This document shows positions 37,134 to 46,261 of a DNA stretch of 64,000 bases, one piece after another. Under the pieces are notes generated by a model, which was not told where the DNA came from, made no database searches, and worked only from the letters and a program-made list of their open reading frames with translations. The stretch lies in assembly GCF_002158995.1 (NCBI RefSeq), contig NZ_LOHF01000011.1, positions 62,001-126,000 on the forward strand. Direction: 5' to 3'. The first letter of the stretch is position 1, and every line of letters starts with the position of its first letter. The translations under genes and the position numbers were made by a program. Origin of the DNA: Pseudomonas caspiana. Lineage in GTDB: Bacteria > Pseudomonadota > Gammaproteobacteria > Pseudomonadales > Pseudomonadaceae.

Positions 37134-37934
37134 TCAACCCTGACCCAACCCCACATACAACCCCGGCCGCCGATCATTGAAGTAGGTATTGATCGACCGC
37201 GACTGCTCCATCAACTCTCGGTCCAGCGTGCCCCAGATCAGCACTTCATCCTGTTGTGCCACGGCCAGGCGGCTGCCGTCAGGGGCGCAGAGGCTGCTCA
37301 GGCCGCAGTAATGGATGTCGTCTTCGCTGCCGCAATAGTTGGCGTAAACCACGTAGCACTGATTCTCGTAAGCTCGGGCGCGAACGGTCACTTCGGCGAC
37401 AAAGTCATAAGGCGCCATGTTAGCCGTCGGCACCAGAATCAACTCGGCACCTTCCAGCGCCAGTCGTCGGGTGTTCTCTGGAAACTCAACGTCGTAGCAG
37501 ATCAGAAAGCCCAGCCGCCAACCGTTTAATTCCACAATCGGGAAGCGGTCCTCGCCCGGGCTGAACATCGCCTTGTCCAGTTCGCCGTACAGGTGCGTCT
37601 TGCGATAGTTGCAAAGGGTTTTGCCGTGGCCGTCGATCAGCTGCACTGAGTTGTAGATCAGATCGTCGACGCCCAACTCCGGGTATCCATAGAGGATCGC
37701 GATGCCGTAACCCTTGGCGATCGCGGCGATATCCCCCGCGGCGAAGCCATCACTGGGTTGCGCCAATGTACGCGCCGCCTCGGCACCGATGTTGTAGCCG
37801 GTAAGGAACATTTCCGGGCAAACCAGCAGCTCCGCACCGAGCGCTGCCGCCTCTCGCGCCTTATCATCCAGCCGTTGCAGGTTGCCGCCGATATCCAGTG
37901 GCAGGGGCGGGCATTGGTACAGGGCGATGCGCAT
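37134..37934 (-). CDS. davA: 5-aminopentanamidase (nitrilase superfamily) DavA
   Basis: 266 residues. The Glu-Lys-Cys triad of the nitrilase superfamily is visible as E41 (CPEMFLTGYN), K112 (YRKTHLYGELDK) and C146 (LICYDVEFPENTR). It should hydrolyse 5-aminovaleramide to 5-aminovalerate, the second step of lysine breakdown. The assignment rests on position: it follows davB by 15 bases, and davBA next to pqqF is the arrangement in P. putida. A general omega-amidase is the alternative. Confidence 0.9.
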   Translation of the reverse strand: MRIALYQCPPLPLDIGGNLQRLDDKAREAAALGAELLVCPEMFLTGYNIGAEAARTLAQPSDGFAAGDIAAIAKGYGIAILYGYPELGVDDLIYNSVQLIDGHGKTLCNYRKTHLYGELDKAMFSPGEDRFPIVELNGWRLGFLICYDVEFPENTRRLALEGAELILVPTANMAPYDFVAEVTVRARAYENQCYVVYANYCGSEDDIHYCGLSSLCAPDGSRLAVAQQDEVLIWGTLDRELMEQSRSINTYFNDRRPGLYVGLGQG

Positions 37935-37949
37935 GATTCAGCCTTTTGT

Positions 37950-39629
37950 TCAGTCGGTCAGGGTGATGGGACCAATCTCGTGGAACACATCACCGGGGCC
38001 AGGGTTGTCGGCGTGGGTCTTGCCGCCGAAGTGGGTCATGATGCCCCACACTGCGTTCAGTGAGGTCTGAACTGCGCCTTCGACCCAGGCGGGTGTCCAG
38101 GAGACGTCGTCTCCAGCGATAAACATGCCGCGCTGCTCGACGGGCATGTCTTGCTGCATGAAGTGCGCGTACATCCGCTGGTTATAGCGGTAATGCCCTG
38201 GCAATGCACCCTTAAAGGCACCGAGGAAATGCGGGTCCGCTTCCCAGGAAACGGTTATCGGGTCGCCAATGATCCGCGCCGCGATGTCGACTTTAGGGTA
38301 GATCTTCTTCAGCGCATCGAGTGCCAGTTTGACCCGTTTCTCGATGGGCTGCGGCAACATCTTCAGCGCGTCGCTCATCCACGAGTAAGACAGGCAGATC
38401 ACGCCGGGCTTGTCGTCGCCGTTATCGAACAGGTAAGTGCCGCGGGTCAGGCGGTCCGTGAGGGTCATGCTCATCAGGTCGCGGCCGGTCTCGGGGTCTT
38501 TGTCTTTCCAGAATGGACGGTCGACCATCACGAAAGTTTTCGACGATTGCATGTAGCGCGTACGGTCCAGCGCCATCCACATTTTTTGCGAGAACAACGA
38601 CTCTTCGCACTCGATCTGGGTGGTCAACAACCAGCTCTGGCAGGTGGTCAGCACGGCAGCATAGTGGCGGGTATCGCCCCAGTTATCCGTGACGGCCAGC
38701 AGACCGTCTTCGGCGCGGGCAATTCGCTTTACGCCGGTACGTGGCGCGCCATGGTGCAATGAGGCAAGGCTGGTGCCTTCAGGCCAGTGGGCACAGCGCT
38801 CCGGAACATGCCGCCAGATGCCCAGCGGCACTTGCTCGACGCCACCAACGATCAGGTGCTGGTGGTCGTCGCAGTTGGTCATGACCACGCGAAAAATTTC
38901 CAGCATCGAGTTGGGGAAATCCGAATCCCAGCCGCCGGTGCCGAAACCGACCTGGCCGAAAACTTCGCGGTGGTAGAACGACAGCTTGGCGAACGCTTTG
39001 GAGGTGGCGACGAAATCATAGAACGTGCGGTCATCCCACAACGGCACCAAGGTGTTCCATAGCTCTTTGAGGCGCGGCACATCCCGGTCGCGGATCGCTT
39101 GCTGAATATCCTTGAAGCCCGAGCCTTCTTCCAGCGCATCGGCCCAGGCGTCGGCCACTTCCTGAAACATCGCGGGGAGATCCGAGAGTTTCTGCGCGTA
39201 ATAGGTCACGCCTTCCAGATCGATAACGGTACTGCCCGAGGCAGCGGTCAGCGGGTTTGGAAAGGGCTTCGATTCCAGGCCAAGCTTGTCGACATAGTGG
39301 TAGAACGCCGTGGAGGACACCGGAAAACGCATGCCGCCCAGCTCCGCGATGATGCCTTCCGTCCCTTCGAAAGCCTGGGAGCGCAGACGGCCGCCCATCT
39401 TTGATGCCTCGTAGACGACGGGCTTGAGGCCCAGCTTCATCAGTTCATAGGCCGCCACCAGCCCGGCGATGCCCGCGCCGACAATCGCCACTTCCTGACC
39501 GTGATTTTCGGCCGGAATACTGCCCAGCCCGGCGGGATGCTCAATCCAGTCGTCGAAAGCGAAGGGGAAGTCCGGGCCGAAAATAGTGATCGGCTTCTTA
39601 CCGTCTGCGGGATGGCGATTGTTTTTCAT
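37950..39629 (-). CDS. davB: L-lysine 2-monooxygenase DavB
   Basis: 559 residues, the size of DavB. FAD amine oxidase family: N-terminal EVAIVGAGIAGLVAAYELMKLG, then YEASKMGGRLRS and GIIAELGGMRFP. The C-terminus GMFIAGDDVSWTPAWVEGAVQTSLNA is the FAD-binding end. The family also contains tryptophan 2-monooxygenase (IaaM), and by sequence alone either substrate is possible. The adjacent davA and the P. putida gene order favour lysine, giving 5-aminovaleramide. The gene for an Lrp-like regulator lies upstream on the same strand. Confidence 0.9.
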   Translation of the reverse strand: MKNNRHPADGKKPITIFGPDFPFAFDDWIEHPAGLGSIPAENHGQEVAIVGAGIAGLVAAYELMKLGLKPVVYEASKMGGRLRSQAFEGTEGIIAELGGMRFPVSSTAFYHYVDKLGLESKPFPNPLTAASGSTVIDLEGVTYYAQKLSDLPAMFQEVADAWADALEEGSGFKDIQQAIRDRDVPRLKELWNTLVPLWDDRTFYDFVATSKAFAKLSFYHREVFGQVGFGTGGWDSDFPNSMLEIFRVVMTNCDDHQHLIVGGVEQVPLGIWRHVPERCAHWPEGTSLASLHHGAPRTGVKRIARAEDGLLAVTDNWGDTRHYAAVLTTCQSWLLTTQIECEESLFSQKMWMALDRTRYMQSSKTFVMVDRPFWKDKDPETGRDLMSMTLTDRLTRGTYLFDNGDDKPGVICLSYSWMSDALKMLPQPIEKRVKLALDALKKIYPKVDIAARIIGDPITVSWEADPHFLGAFKGALPGHYRYNQRMYAHFMQQDMPVEQRGMFIAGDDVSWTPAWVEGAVQTSLNAVWGIMTHFGGKTHADNPGPGDVFHEIGPITLTD

Positions 39630-39766
39630 GACTGACCTGGCTGGAACGCGAAAGGCACAGTCTAGACAAGCGCAGGAACGTAGATAAGACGCAAAGTGTC
39701 GTCGTTATGGAGTGATTTTGTGCGATATGACGAAAGTATCGGTCAATTTGGATTGAAATACATTTT

Positions 39767-39839
39767 CTGTAGGAGCTGCCGAAGGCTGCGATGGCGGTGT
39801 TCAGGATAAATGCATCGCAGCCTTCGGCAGCTCCTACAG
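39767..39839. repeat. REP inverted pair (GAGCTGCCGAAGGCTGCGA family)
   Basis: Mirrored arms CTGTAGGAGCTGCCG.. in the gap between the Lrp-like gene and davB. Confidence 0.9.
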
Positions 39840-39852
39840 GGGGCGCGGTGTT

Positions 39853-40341
39853 TTAAACAGGCTGCCCGCGATCAATCTTGCTGCTGAGGATTATTGAGGT
39901 CGTGGTTTTCTCGACGCCATCAACGCTGCCGATCAAATCCAGCAGTTGGTCCAGTTGCTCGGGGGAGTCGGTACGAAGCCAGGCCACGTAATCGAATTCG
40001 CCACTCACAGCACACAGCTGCTGAACCTGAGCCAGGCTGCTAAGGCGGCGCAGCACTTCCTTGCCTGAACGCGGTTGCACGGTGATCCCGACATACGCCT
40101 GCAGACCGCCGTCGACTACACGCTGACTCAGGCGTACGCCATAGCCGGTGATGACCTTGGCGCTTTCCAGCCGTGCCAGCCTGGACGTGACCGTGGTGCG
40201 GGCGATACCCAGTTGCCGTGCGAGCATCGCAACGCTTTCGCGAGCATTGAGCTGCAGGGCCGCGATCAACTGGCGGTCGATTTCATCGAGGACGGGCTGG
40301 CGGGTTGTGGACAAGCTTCTCTCCTTCAAGGCTGCGGGCAT
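39853..40341 (-). CDS. Lrp/AsnC family transcriptional regulator
   Basis: 162 residues. N-terminal helix-turn-helix (LDEIDRQLIAALQLNARESVAMLARQLGIARTTV region) and a C-terminal RAM effector domain (QAYVGITVQPRSGKEVLRRL). It lies directly upstream of davBA on the same strand, so it probably controls lysine catabolism in response to lysine or a product (inference). ATG 40341 has AGGTAAT upstream; a TTG 7 codons earlier is the weaker choice. Confidence 0.88.
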   Translation of the reverse strand: MPAALKERSLSTTRQPVLDEIDRQLIAALQLNARESVAMLARQLGIARTTVTSRLARLESAKVITGYGVRLSQRVVDGGLQAYVGITVQPRSGKEVLRRLSSLAQVQQLCAVSGEFDYVAWLRTDSPEQLDQLLDLIGSVDGVEKTTTSIILSSKIDRGQPV

Positions 40342-40726
40342 ATTACCTGTGGTGGCTGCCAATGGGTTGCCACGAGCTAAAACGAAGCAAGAAGAATCAT
40401 TCTGGTGCGCTCGCCATGAGCCGATTCTTGAACTAAAAAGGCAATGTGTCCGTTAAGCGATGTCTTGTGTCTGGCTAGCGTTAGATGAGTCCGGAGGGTA
40501 GGCGTAGAGTGAAGGTCGTTAATAAGTAATGTCTCAATTTAATCTGAACACTATTAATGCCGTTATTTCGACTCTTGCCTCGGAAGTTTAAAGTGCGGGC
40601 GACTGTTTTTCATAACGTTGCCTGGCGTATATAAAGTCCATCATCTATATCCATGAGCGCTCAAGTTGAGTTGGCATGTCACTTGCTGAACAAGACGCAT
40701 AACCCACTTGCACAGTGAGAATCGTT
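40342..40726. other. Divergent intergenic region
   Basis: 385 bases between the Lrp-like gene and the transporter gene. It is more AT-rich than its surroundings (for example TATATAAAGTCCATCATCTA near 40629). No gene or clear palindrome is visible; it should hold both promoters. Confidence 0.5.
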
Positions 40727-42019
40727 ATGGTCAGCAAGACGCTTACGCTAGAGCAGCCAGCTGTCGGGGCTTTCAGTTCGCGCTGGTATCAGCTGGTTAT
40801 CGGCATGGTTTGTATGATGGCCATTTCCAGTCCGCAGTATGTGTGGACTTTATTCACCGGCCCATTAACACAGAAGTTGGGTGTTTCACTGGCTCAGGTG
40901 CAAATAACTTTCTCCCTGTTAATTATTCTGCAGACATTCTTTTCACCGGCCCAAGGCTGGTTGATTGATCGTTTTGGTCTGCGCAAGTTGATCGCTACGG
41001 GCTGCGTGCTATCCGGTTTGAGTTGGGTGCTGGCCAGTCAGGCGACTTCATTGACGGCGTTGTACCTGAGTTATGGCCTGCTGGGTGGGCTGGGGACTGG
41101 CATCGTGTATGTCGGCATCGTCGGTTTGATGGTGCGCTGGTTCCCGGATCGTCGTGGTCTGGCGGCGGGTGCTGTCGCGGCGGGTTATGGCATGGGCGCA
41201 ATGCTCACGACCTTCCCGATCAGCAACAGCCTCAAGGATGTCGGCATGGAGTCGACGCTGATGACCTTCGGCCTGATCCTCGGCGTCGTGGGTTTTGTCG
41301 CTTCTCAGTTCTTGCGTCAACCGCCCGCGCAACTTGCCGAACAGCCTGTGCCGATTGTGGGCAGAGTGGTGGCCGATGTGGCGCCCCGTCAGATGCTTAA
41401 AACACCGCTTTTCTGGCTGATGTTCGCGATGTTCACCATGATGTCCACTTCGGGCTTGATGGTCACCTCGCAGATGGCCAGTTTCGCCAAGGACTTCGGC
41501 ATGACCAACGTGATGGTCATGGGCATGGCTGCCTTGCCCCTTGCGTTGACCATCGACCGCATCTGCAACGGCCTGACCCGGCCATTGTTTGGCTGGATCT
41601 CTGATCATTGGGGCCGGGAAAACACCATGGCCTTCGCCTTCTTTTTTGAAGGCGTCGCTATGACGTTGTGGTTTCTGACCATCGACAACCCGGTGCTTTT
41701 CGTACTGCTGTCGGGCGTGGTATTTCTCGGTTGGGGTGAGATTTTCTCGCTGTTCCCTTCGACGCTGACGGATACCTTCGGCAGCAAAAACGCGACGACC
41801 AACTACGGCTTTTTGTACATGGCGCAGGGCATTGGCTCAATCTTCGGCGGTCCGGTGGCGGCATTGCTGCACCAATACACCGACAGTTGGGTTCCGGTGT
41901 TTGCCGTCGCGATCAGCTTCGACATTATTACCGCCGCACTGGCCTTTTTCGTCCTCAAACGCATGCGTATCAACTGGCTGGCGAAGAATGCCCCGCAGCC
42001 TGTCAACCAAGGAGTCTGA
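40727..42019 (+). CDS. OxlT-like MFS transporter
   Basis: 430 residues, about 12 membrane helices. MFS signature is seen in DRFGLRKLIATGCVLSG. The N-terminal YVWTLFTGPLTQKLGVSLAQVQ and C-terminal FGWISDHWGRENTMAFAFF resemble the oxalate/formate antiporter group, which carries organic acids. The substrate is not readable. ATG 40727 follows GTGAGA. The downstream enzyme gene begins one base after its stop, so transporter and enzyme likely handle the same compound. Confidence 0.85.
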   Translation: MVSKTLTLEQPAVGAFSSRWYQLVIGMVCMMAISSPQYVWTLFTGPLTQKLGVSLAQVQITFSLLIILQTFFSPAQGWLIDRFGLRKLIATGCVLSGLSWVLASQATSLTALYLSYGLLGGLGTGIVYVGIVGLMVRWFPDRRGLAAGAVAAGYGMGAMLTTFPISNSLKDVGMESTLMTFGLILGVVGFVASQFLRQPPAQLAEQPVPIVGRVVADVAPRQMLKTPLFWLMFAMFTMMSTSGLMVTSQMASFAKDFGMTNVMVMGMAALPLALTIDRICNGLTRPLFGWISDHWGRENTMAFAFFFEGVAMTLWFLTIDNPVLFVLLSGVVFLGWGEIFSLFPSTLTDTFGSKNATTNYGFLYMAQGIGSIFGGPVAALLHQYTDSWVPVFAVAISFDIITAALAFFVLKRMRINWLAKNAPQPVNQGV

Positions 42020-43609
42020 ATGCTTAATACAACGCTCGCAGCCCGTGGCATTGCCGTCGCGCCTCATAGCCTTGCTGCTCAATCGGCATTGGCCATATTG
42101 CGCGAGGGCGGCAACGCGATTGAGGCGATGGTCGCGGCGGCCGCTACGATTGCGGTGGTGTATCCGCACATGAACAGCTTGGGTGGCGATGGCTTCTGGT
42201 TGATTGTCCCACCCGAAGGCGAGCCAATTGCCATTGATGCGAGCGGCCCGGCCGGCAGCCTTGCGACGATGGAGCGCTACGCGGGCATGACGCGCATCCC
42301 GGTTCGCGGCCCTGACGCGGCGCTGACAGTTGCCGGTACTGTCGGCGGTTGGCAAGAAGCGTTGCAAGTCAGCGCTGAAAGGGACGGTCGTCTGCCACTG
42401 CCCCGGCTGTTGGCTGATGCGATTTTCTATGCGCAATCCGGCATCCCGGTCACCCCGTCCCAGCACATGGCAACCGCCAGCAAGAAGGCTGAATTACAGG
42501 ATATTCCGGGCTTTGCCGAAACCTTTCTGCACGACGGACAAGCGCCCGGAGCGGGCAGCCTGTTCAAACAGACTCGCCTCGCCGGGACCCTGCGAACGCT
42601 GGCAGAAGAGGGGCTGGACAGTTTCTATCGCGGTTCGCTGGCGGACTCCATCGCCAAGGATTTAGAGCGGGTGGGTGCTCCGGTCACGCGTAGCGACCTG
42701 GAGGGATATCGCGCCAAGCGTGTTCGGGCTTTGGCGCTCCAGCACAGCGCTGGCACCGTGTTCAATATGCCGCCCCCAAGTCAGGGGTTGGTGTCGCAAT
42801 TGATCCTCGGCATCGCAAATCATGCCGGTCTGAGCCAATGCACGGCCGACAGCGCCGAGCACATTCACACGCTGGTGGAAGCCACCAAACTGGCCTTCGC
42901 TGTGCGCGATGAACACATTACTGATCCCGAGCACATGACCATCGAGCCGCAGGCCTGTCTCGAAGCGGATTACCTGCACACTCTGGCCGAGCGAATCGAT
43001 CCGCAGCACGCAGCGGCGTGGGGCGAGGGCAAGGGGCCGGGCGATACGATCTGGATGGGCATCATCGACAACAATGGCTTGGCGGTGTCGTTTATCCAGA
43101 GCATCTATCACGAGTTCGGCAGCGGCGTAGTGTTGCCGGAAAGCGGCCTGAACTGGCAGAACCGAGGCGCCTCATTCAGTCTCGATCCCGATCATCTGTT
43201 GGCGCTGAAGCCGGGCAAGAAACCGTTCCACACGTTGAACCCTGCGGCGGCGCGGTTGAGTGACGGGCGCACGCTGGTTTACGGCACCATGGGTGGCGAC
43301 GGCCAGCCCCAAACCCAGGCTGCCGTGTTCAGTCGGTATGCGGTGTTCAATCAATCATTGCAGCAGGCCGTCACCGCGCCGCGTTGGTTGCTGGGCAGAA
43401 CCTGGGGCGACAGCAGCGACACGTTGAAGCTGGAGTCGCGTATCGCGCCCGAAGTGATCGAACAACTGAAAGCCCTCGGTCATGAGGTCGAGATACTCGC
43501 GCCCTTTACCGAAACCATGGGGCATGCGGCAGCGGCAGTACGCTTGCCAAATGGTTCTTTCGAAGGTGCGTTTGATCCGCGTAGTAATGGGGCGGCGGCG
43601 GGGTATTGA
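42020..43609 (+). CDS. Gamma-glutamyltransferase family (Ntn hydrolase) protein
   Basis: 529 residues. The nucleophile Thr is in GPGDTIWMGIIDNNG, where autocleavage would free a small subunit of ~190 residues. Other motifs are GGNAIEAMVAAAATIAVVYPHMNSLGGDGF and PPPSQGLVSQLILG. The C-terminal segment GDGQPQTQAAVFSRY is typical. No signal peptide is evident, so it should act in the cytoplasm, unlike classical Ggt. With the adjacent OxlT-like transporter it may degrade an imported gamma-glutamyl or amide compound (inference). AAGGAG lies right before the start. Confidence 0.87.
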   Translation: MLNTTLAARGIAVAPHSLAAQSALAILREGGNAIEAMVAAAATIAVVYPHMNSLGGDGFWLIVPPEGEPIAIDASGPAGSLATMERYAGMTRIPVRGPDAALTVAGTVGGWQEALQVSAERDGRLPLPRLLADAIFYAQSGIPVTPSQHMATASKKAELQDIPGFAETFLHDGQAPGAGSLFKQTRLAGTLRTLAEEGLDSFYRGSLADSIAKDLERVGAPVTRSDLEGYRAKRVRALALQHSAGTVFNMPPPSQGLVSQLILGIANHAGLSQCTADSAEHIHTLVEATKLAFAVRDEHITDPEHMTIEPQACLEADYLHTLAERIDPQHAAAWGEGKGPGDTIWMGIIDNNGLAVSFIQSIYHEFGSGVVLPESGLNWQNRGASFSLDPDHLLALKPGKKPFHTLNPAAARLSDGRTLVYGTMGGDGQPQTQAAVFSRYAVFNQSLQQAVTAPRWLLGRTWGDSSDTLKLESRIAPEVIEQLKALGHEVEILAPFTETMGHAAAAVRLPNGSFEGAFDPRSNGAAAGY

Positions 43610-43634
43610 GTGTAATCACGCAACAACACGGCCC

Positions 43635-43708
43635 CTGTAGGAGCTGCCGAAGGCTGCGAAGGCGGTGTTTCAGGATAATTAAATCGCAGCCTTCGGCAGC
43701 TCCTACAG
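43635..43708. repeat. REP inverted pair (GAGCTGCCGAAGGCTGCGA family)
   Basis: Mirrored arms between two convergent genes. Confidence 0.9.
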
Positions 43709-43745
43709 GAGTGCATTTCAGGCAGTTCGCTTGAGCTACGCCGCG

Positions 43746-44789
43746 CTACCCCTCTATCGCTGGCAATTGCTGCTCAATCACACCCAGCCAGCCCATGCCG
43801 GGATAGGTCTCGAATCCAGGCGTCATCGAGTAGCCCTGGATGACATTGTTGGGCTGGGTGCTATAACCGCTGGCCTGTCCGGCTTTGATCTGCAAATCAA
43901 CGTTCTGCCCCAAATGGCTCTGGGCGTCGGAGCTGGCGATGACGTTGTGCTTGGCGTCGACCAGAATCACCCGGCTTCGAGCGCGCTCTTCGTCACTCAA
44001 GCGCACGCCGTTGATGATCGAGTCCGCCTGATTTTTCCAGTCGAAGAAAATCCCGATCACACCAATTACCGGCGTTTGCTTGCCGGCCTTGCTGCGTACA
44101 GCCGCACTGAATGCGCAGGTTTGCGAGCCTTTAAGTAACGGTTCCACCGCCACTTCCCCGGCAAAATACTGATCACCGGATGAGTGCCGCACGGCCTGCT
44201 TGAACCATGGTGCCTCTGCCACGTTGGCACCGATGACCTTGCCGAAAGTGTCAGGCCGACCCGAGGCGATGACGCGTCCTTTGGTGTCTGCAACCCAGAT
44301 ATCCAGATACACGGTGTAGCTGTCGAGGATGATTCCCAACCGCCCGCTGGCGTGAGCGCTGGTTTCCGGCGTGGTTGTGGTTAATGCATCGACCAGCGAA
44401 GCATCGGTCGCCCACCAACGGACATCGCACGTACGCTCATAAAGGTTGCGGTCGATGATCTCGATCATGTTCAGCGACAGATCCGCCAGCCGCTGACCGC
44501 GTACGTCAAAGCACATGCCTCGGCCCAGATCAGTCAGTTCATTGACTGATGCCTGCAAATCCTGGGTCAGGCCACTGGCGATTTTCGAAATCCGTTCGGA
44601 TATGTCCTTGACCTCTTCCGCCACGACGGAAAATCCCAATCCGGCTTTACCCGCATGCGCCGCTTCAATCAGTGCATTGATCGCCAAGAGTCGAGTTTGC
44701 CGCGTGATCATTTGTATGTCGCTGACACCTCGATTCGCTAACGCTTCCACTTCTCGGGAGAGAGTGACTATCCGTTCGGGTTCGATCAT
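43746..44789 (-). CDS. Soluble chemoreceptor-like protein, signalling hairpin first, Cache-like domain second
   Basis: 347 residues with no membrane segment. Residues ~1-90 carry the chemoreceptor tip (MITRQTRLLAINALIEAAHAG, then GFSVVAEEVKDISERI), truncated at both sides. Residues ~110-340 resemble a dCache sensor (DSYTVYLDIWVADTKGRVIASG, VIGVIGIFFDWKNQ, VILVDAKHNVIASS). In most receptors the order is sensor then signalling. The arrangement predicts a cytoplasmic sensor for small ligands acting on a CheA array, if it works at all. ATG 44789 is used; the ribosome site is weak. Confidence 0.82.
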   Translation of the reverse strand: MIEPERIVTLSREVEALANRGVSDIQMITRQTRLLAINALIEAAHAGKAGLGFSVVAEEVKDISERISKIASGLTQDLQASVNELTDLGRGMCFDVRGQRLADLSLNMIEIIDRNLYERTCDVRWWATDASLVDALTTTTPETSAHASGRLGIILDSYTVYLDIWVADTKGRVIASGRPDTFGKVIGANVAEAPWFKQAVRHSSGDQYFAGEVAVEPLLKGSQTCAFSAAVRSKAGKQTPVIGVIGIFFDWKNQADSIINGVRLSDEERARSRVILVDAKHNVIASSDAQSHLGQNVDLQIKAGQASGYSTQPNNVIQGYSMTPGFETYPGMGWLGVIEQQLPAIEG

Positions 44790-44857
44790 GTGCTTTCTGC
44801 TTCAAAAAGTTATAGGAGGCGGCAGCCTTCACATAAACAATGTGCAAAAAAAGGTAC

Positions 44858-44884
44858 AGAAAAAGGGGCTATTGATTGCCCCTT
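44858..44884 (-). terminator. Terminator of the FUSC gene
   Basis: On the minus strand GGGGC AATCAATA GCCCC is followed by TTTTTCTG. A second small hairpin, GGAAGTT TG AACTTCC with a T run on the plus strand, lies at 44892-44912. Confidence 0.7.
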
Positions 44885-45019
44885 GGAGTGCGGAAGTTTG
44901 AACTTCCTTTTTGGTCATCGGCTGATGTCACCGTGTCTTTAGGCAAGCTATCGCAGTTTCGGTGGTCTGTCATCTGCCGGTATGAATGCGCGCAGGGCGC
45001 TACCGTTTGCCTGGACTGA

Positions 45020-46093
45020 TCAGATTTTCCAGCGTCTTGAAGTTTTCGCCAGTCGCTGTTGCAAGCCGTCGATATTGCTCGCCAGCTGCAGCATCAGCAG
45101 GTGATACCCGGTGAGTTGCACGGGGATCGGGTAACCCAGGTCTGGCAGGTTCGTTTCGGATGTACGCTGCAGGCGCTCCGTCGCACCTGTTTGCAACGCA
45201 CGAGCCATACCGATCAACTGACGGCGGGTTTGCCGGAACTCCGTATCCAGGCGTGCACGCCATTCCGGGCCGGCCGCTTGATCCAGATCTTCCGGGCGAA
45301 TGTTGGCGAGGATTTCCAACGTGCTCAGGCACATGCGGAAGTGCCCTTGAATCGCATCAAGCTCGACCATGGATATTCGCACTTCCTTGGACACTGAAGG
45401 CAGCAGCGAGCGCAGCTGTAACATGGTGGCGTTCAGGCGCGCCATTAGCTTCAGATGCTCGTCAGCCGCTACGGGTTGGCCATGGATAATGCGGCCATAC
45501 ACTTTGGCGCAGTCACGCAAACCGCTGGCCAGGTTGTAGCGCCAGGAGAACACTGCATAAAGCGGTAGGGCGAAGGAGAACGCCAACGCCAGCGCGATAC
45601 CGATAAGAATGTCGACCGTACGCCACAACCCGTCGCTGATCGGGTTGTAACCATGGCCTGCAACGATGAATAGCGTAATGGCCGAAAGCAACGCGGTATA
45701 CCCGCCCTTGCCGATCGCGTGATACGCAAAGAATCCGCACATCACCGACATCATCGCGTACGTCAGCAACGGCATCTCCAGATAACCCTGCTGCACAACG
45801 ACCAGCAACCCAAGCCCCGCACCAATCAATGTTCCGTAGGCACGCTCGACGGACTTTTTGCGGATATTGCCGTGATGCTGCAGACCGCCAATCACGATCA
45901 GCATGGTGACCGATGCCCACTCGCCGTGAGGCAGATTCAGCCCCGTGGTCAATAGAATCGTCACCAGCAACCCGACCGCAATCCGCGCCGCATGGATCAG
46001 GCGAGCATGGCGATAGCGGCGGTAAGGATCCAGCAAGGGCCGCAAAACGCGACGCAACCAGAAAGGCAAACGGAGAGAGCGGGTATTGGTCAT
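45020..46093 (-). CDS. FUSC-family inner-membrane protein
   Basis: 357 residues. The N-terminal half contains about six membrane helices (AARIAVGLLVTILLTTGLNL, WASVTMLIVIGGLQHHGNIR, RAYGTLIGAGLGLLVVVQQG, LIGIALALAFSFALPLYAV). The C-terminal half is cytoplasmic and helical. The GTLIGAGLG segment is typical of the FUSC/YccS/AaeB group linked to aromatic-acid or fusaric-acid efflux. The substrate is unknown. It diverges from the DUF2170 gene, sharing a 168-base region with palindromic sites. Confidence 0.85.
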   Translation of the reverse strand: MTNTRSLRLPFWLRRVLRPLLDPYRRYRHARLIHAARIAVGLLVTILLTTGLNLPHGEWASVTMLIVIGGLQHHGNIRKKSVERAYGTLIGAGLGLLVVVQQGYLEMPLLTYAMMSVMCGFFAYHAIGKGGYTALLSAITLFIVAGHGYNPISDGLWRTVDILIGIALALAFSFALPLYAVFSWRYNLASGLRDCAKVYGRIIHGQPVAADEHLKLMARLNATMLQLRSLLPSVSKEVRISMVELDAIQGHFRMCLSTLEILANIRPEDLDQAAGPEWRARLDTEFRQTRRQLIGMARALQTGATERLQRTSETNLPDLGYPIPVQLTGYHLLMLQLASNIDGLQQRLAKTSRRWKI

Positions 46094-46166
46094 GCGTTTA
46101 AAGACCGCGCGGTTTGGGAATCGATCCCGGAAGAGACGCGGGATGACGTCACTAAGCCACAGTCGC

Positions 46167-46243
46167 GATGAAATGTTTCATCACATGTGAGGTGTTGCAT
46201 GTGAGATTTTATCGGCGTAGCTTGCTGGCCTATCACATGTGAT
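46167..46243. promoter_or_regulatory. Cluster of TCACATGTGA palindromes upstream of the DUF2170 gene
   Basis: Perfect TCACATGTGA at 46181-46190 and 46233-46242 (the latter within ATCACATGTGAT), with an 8/10 copy at 46195-46204. GATGAAA TG TTTCATC overlaps the first. The perfect copies are 52 bases apart, about five helical turns. They lie in the region shared by FUSC (minus) and DUF2170 (plus). The binding protein is unknown. Confidence 0.6.
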
Positions 46244-46261
46244 GTTCTGGAAGGCGCTTGG

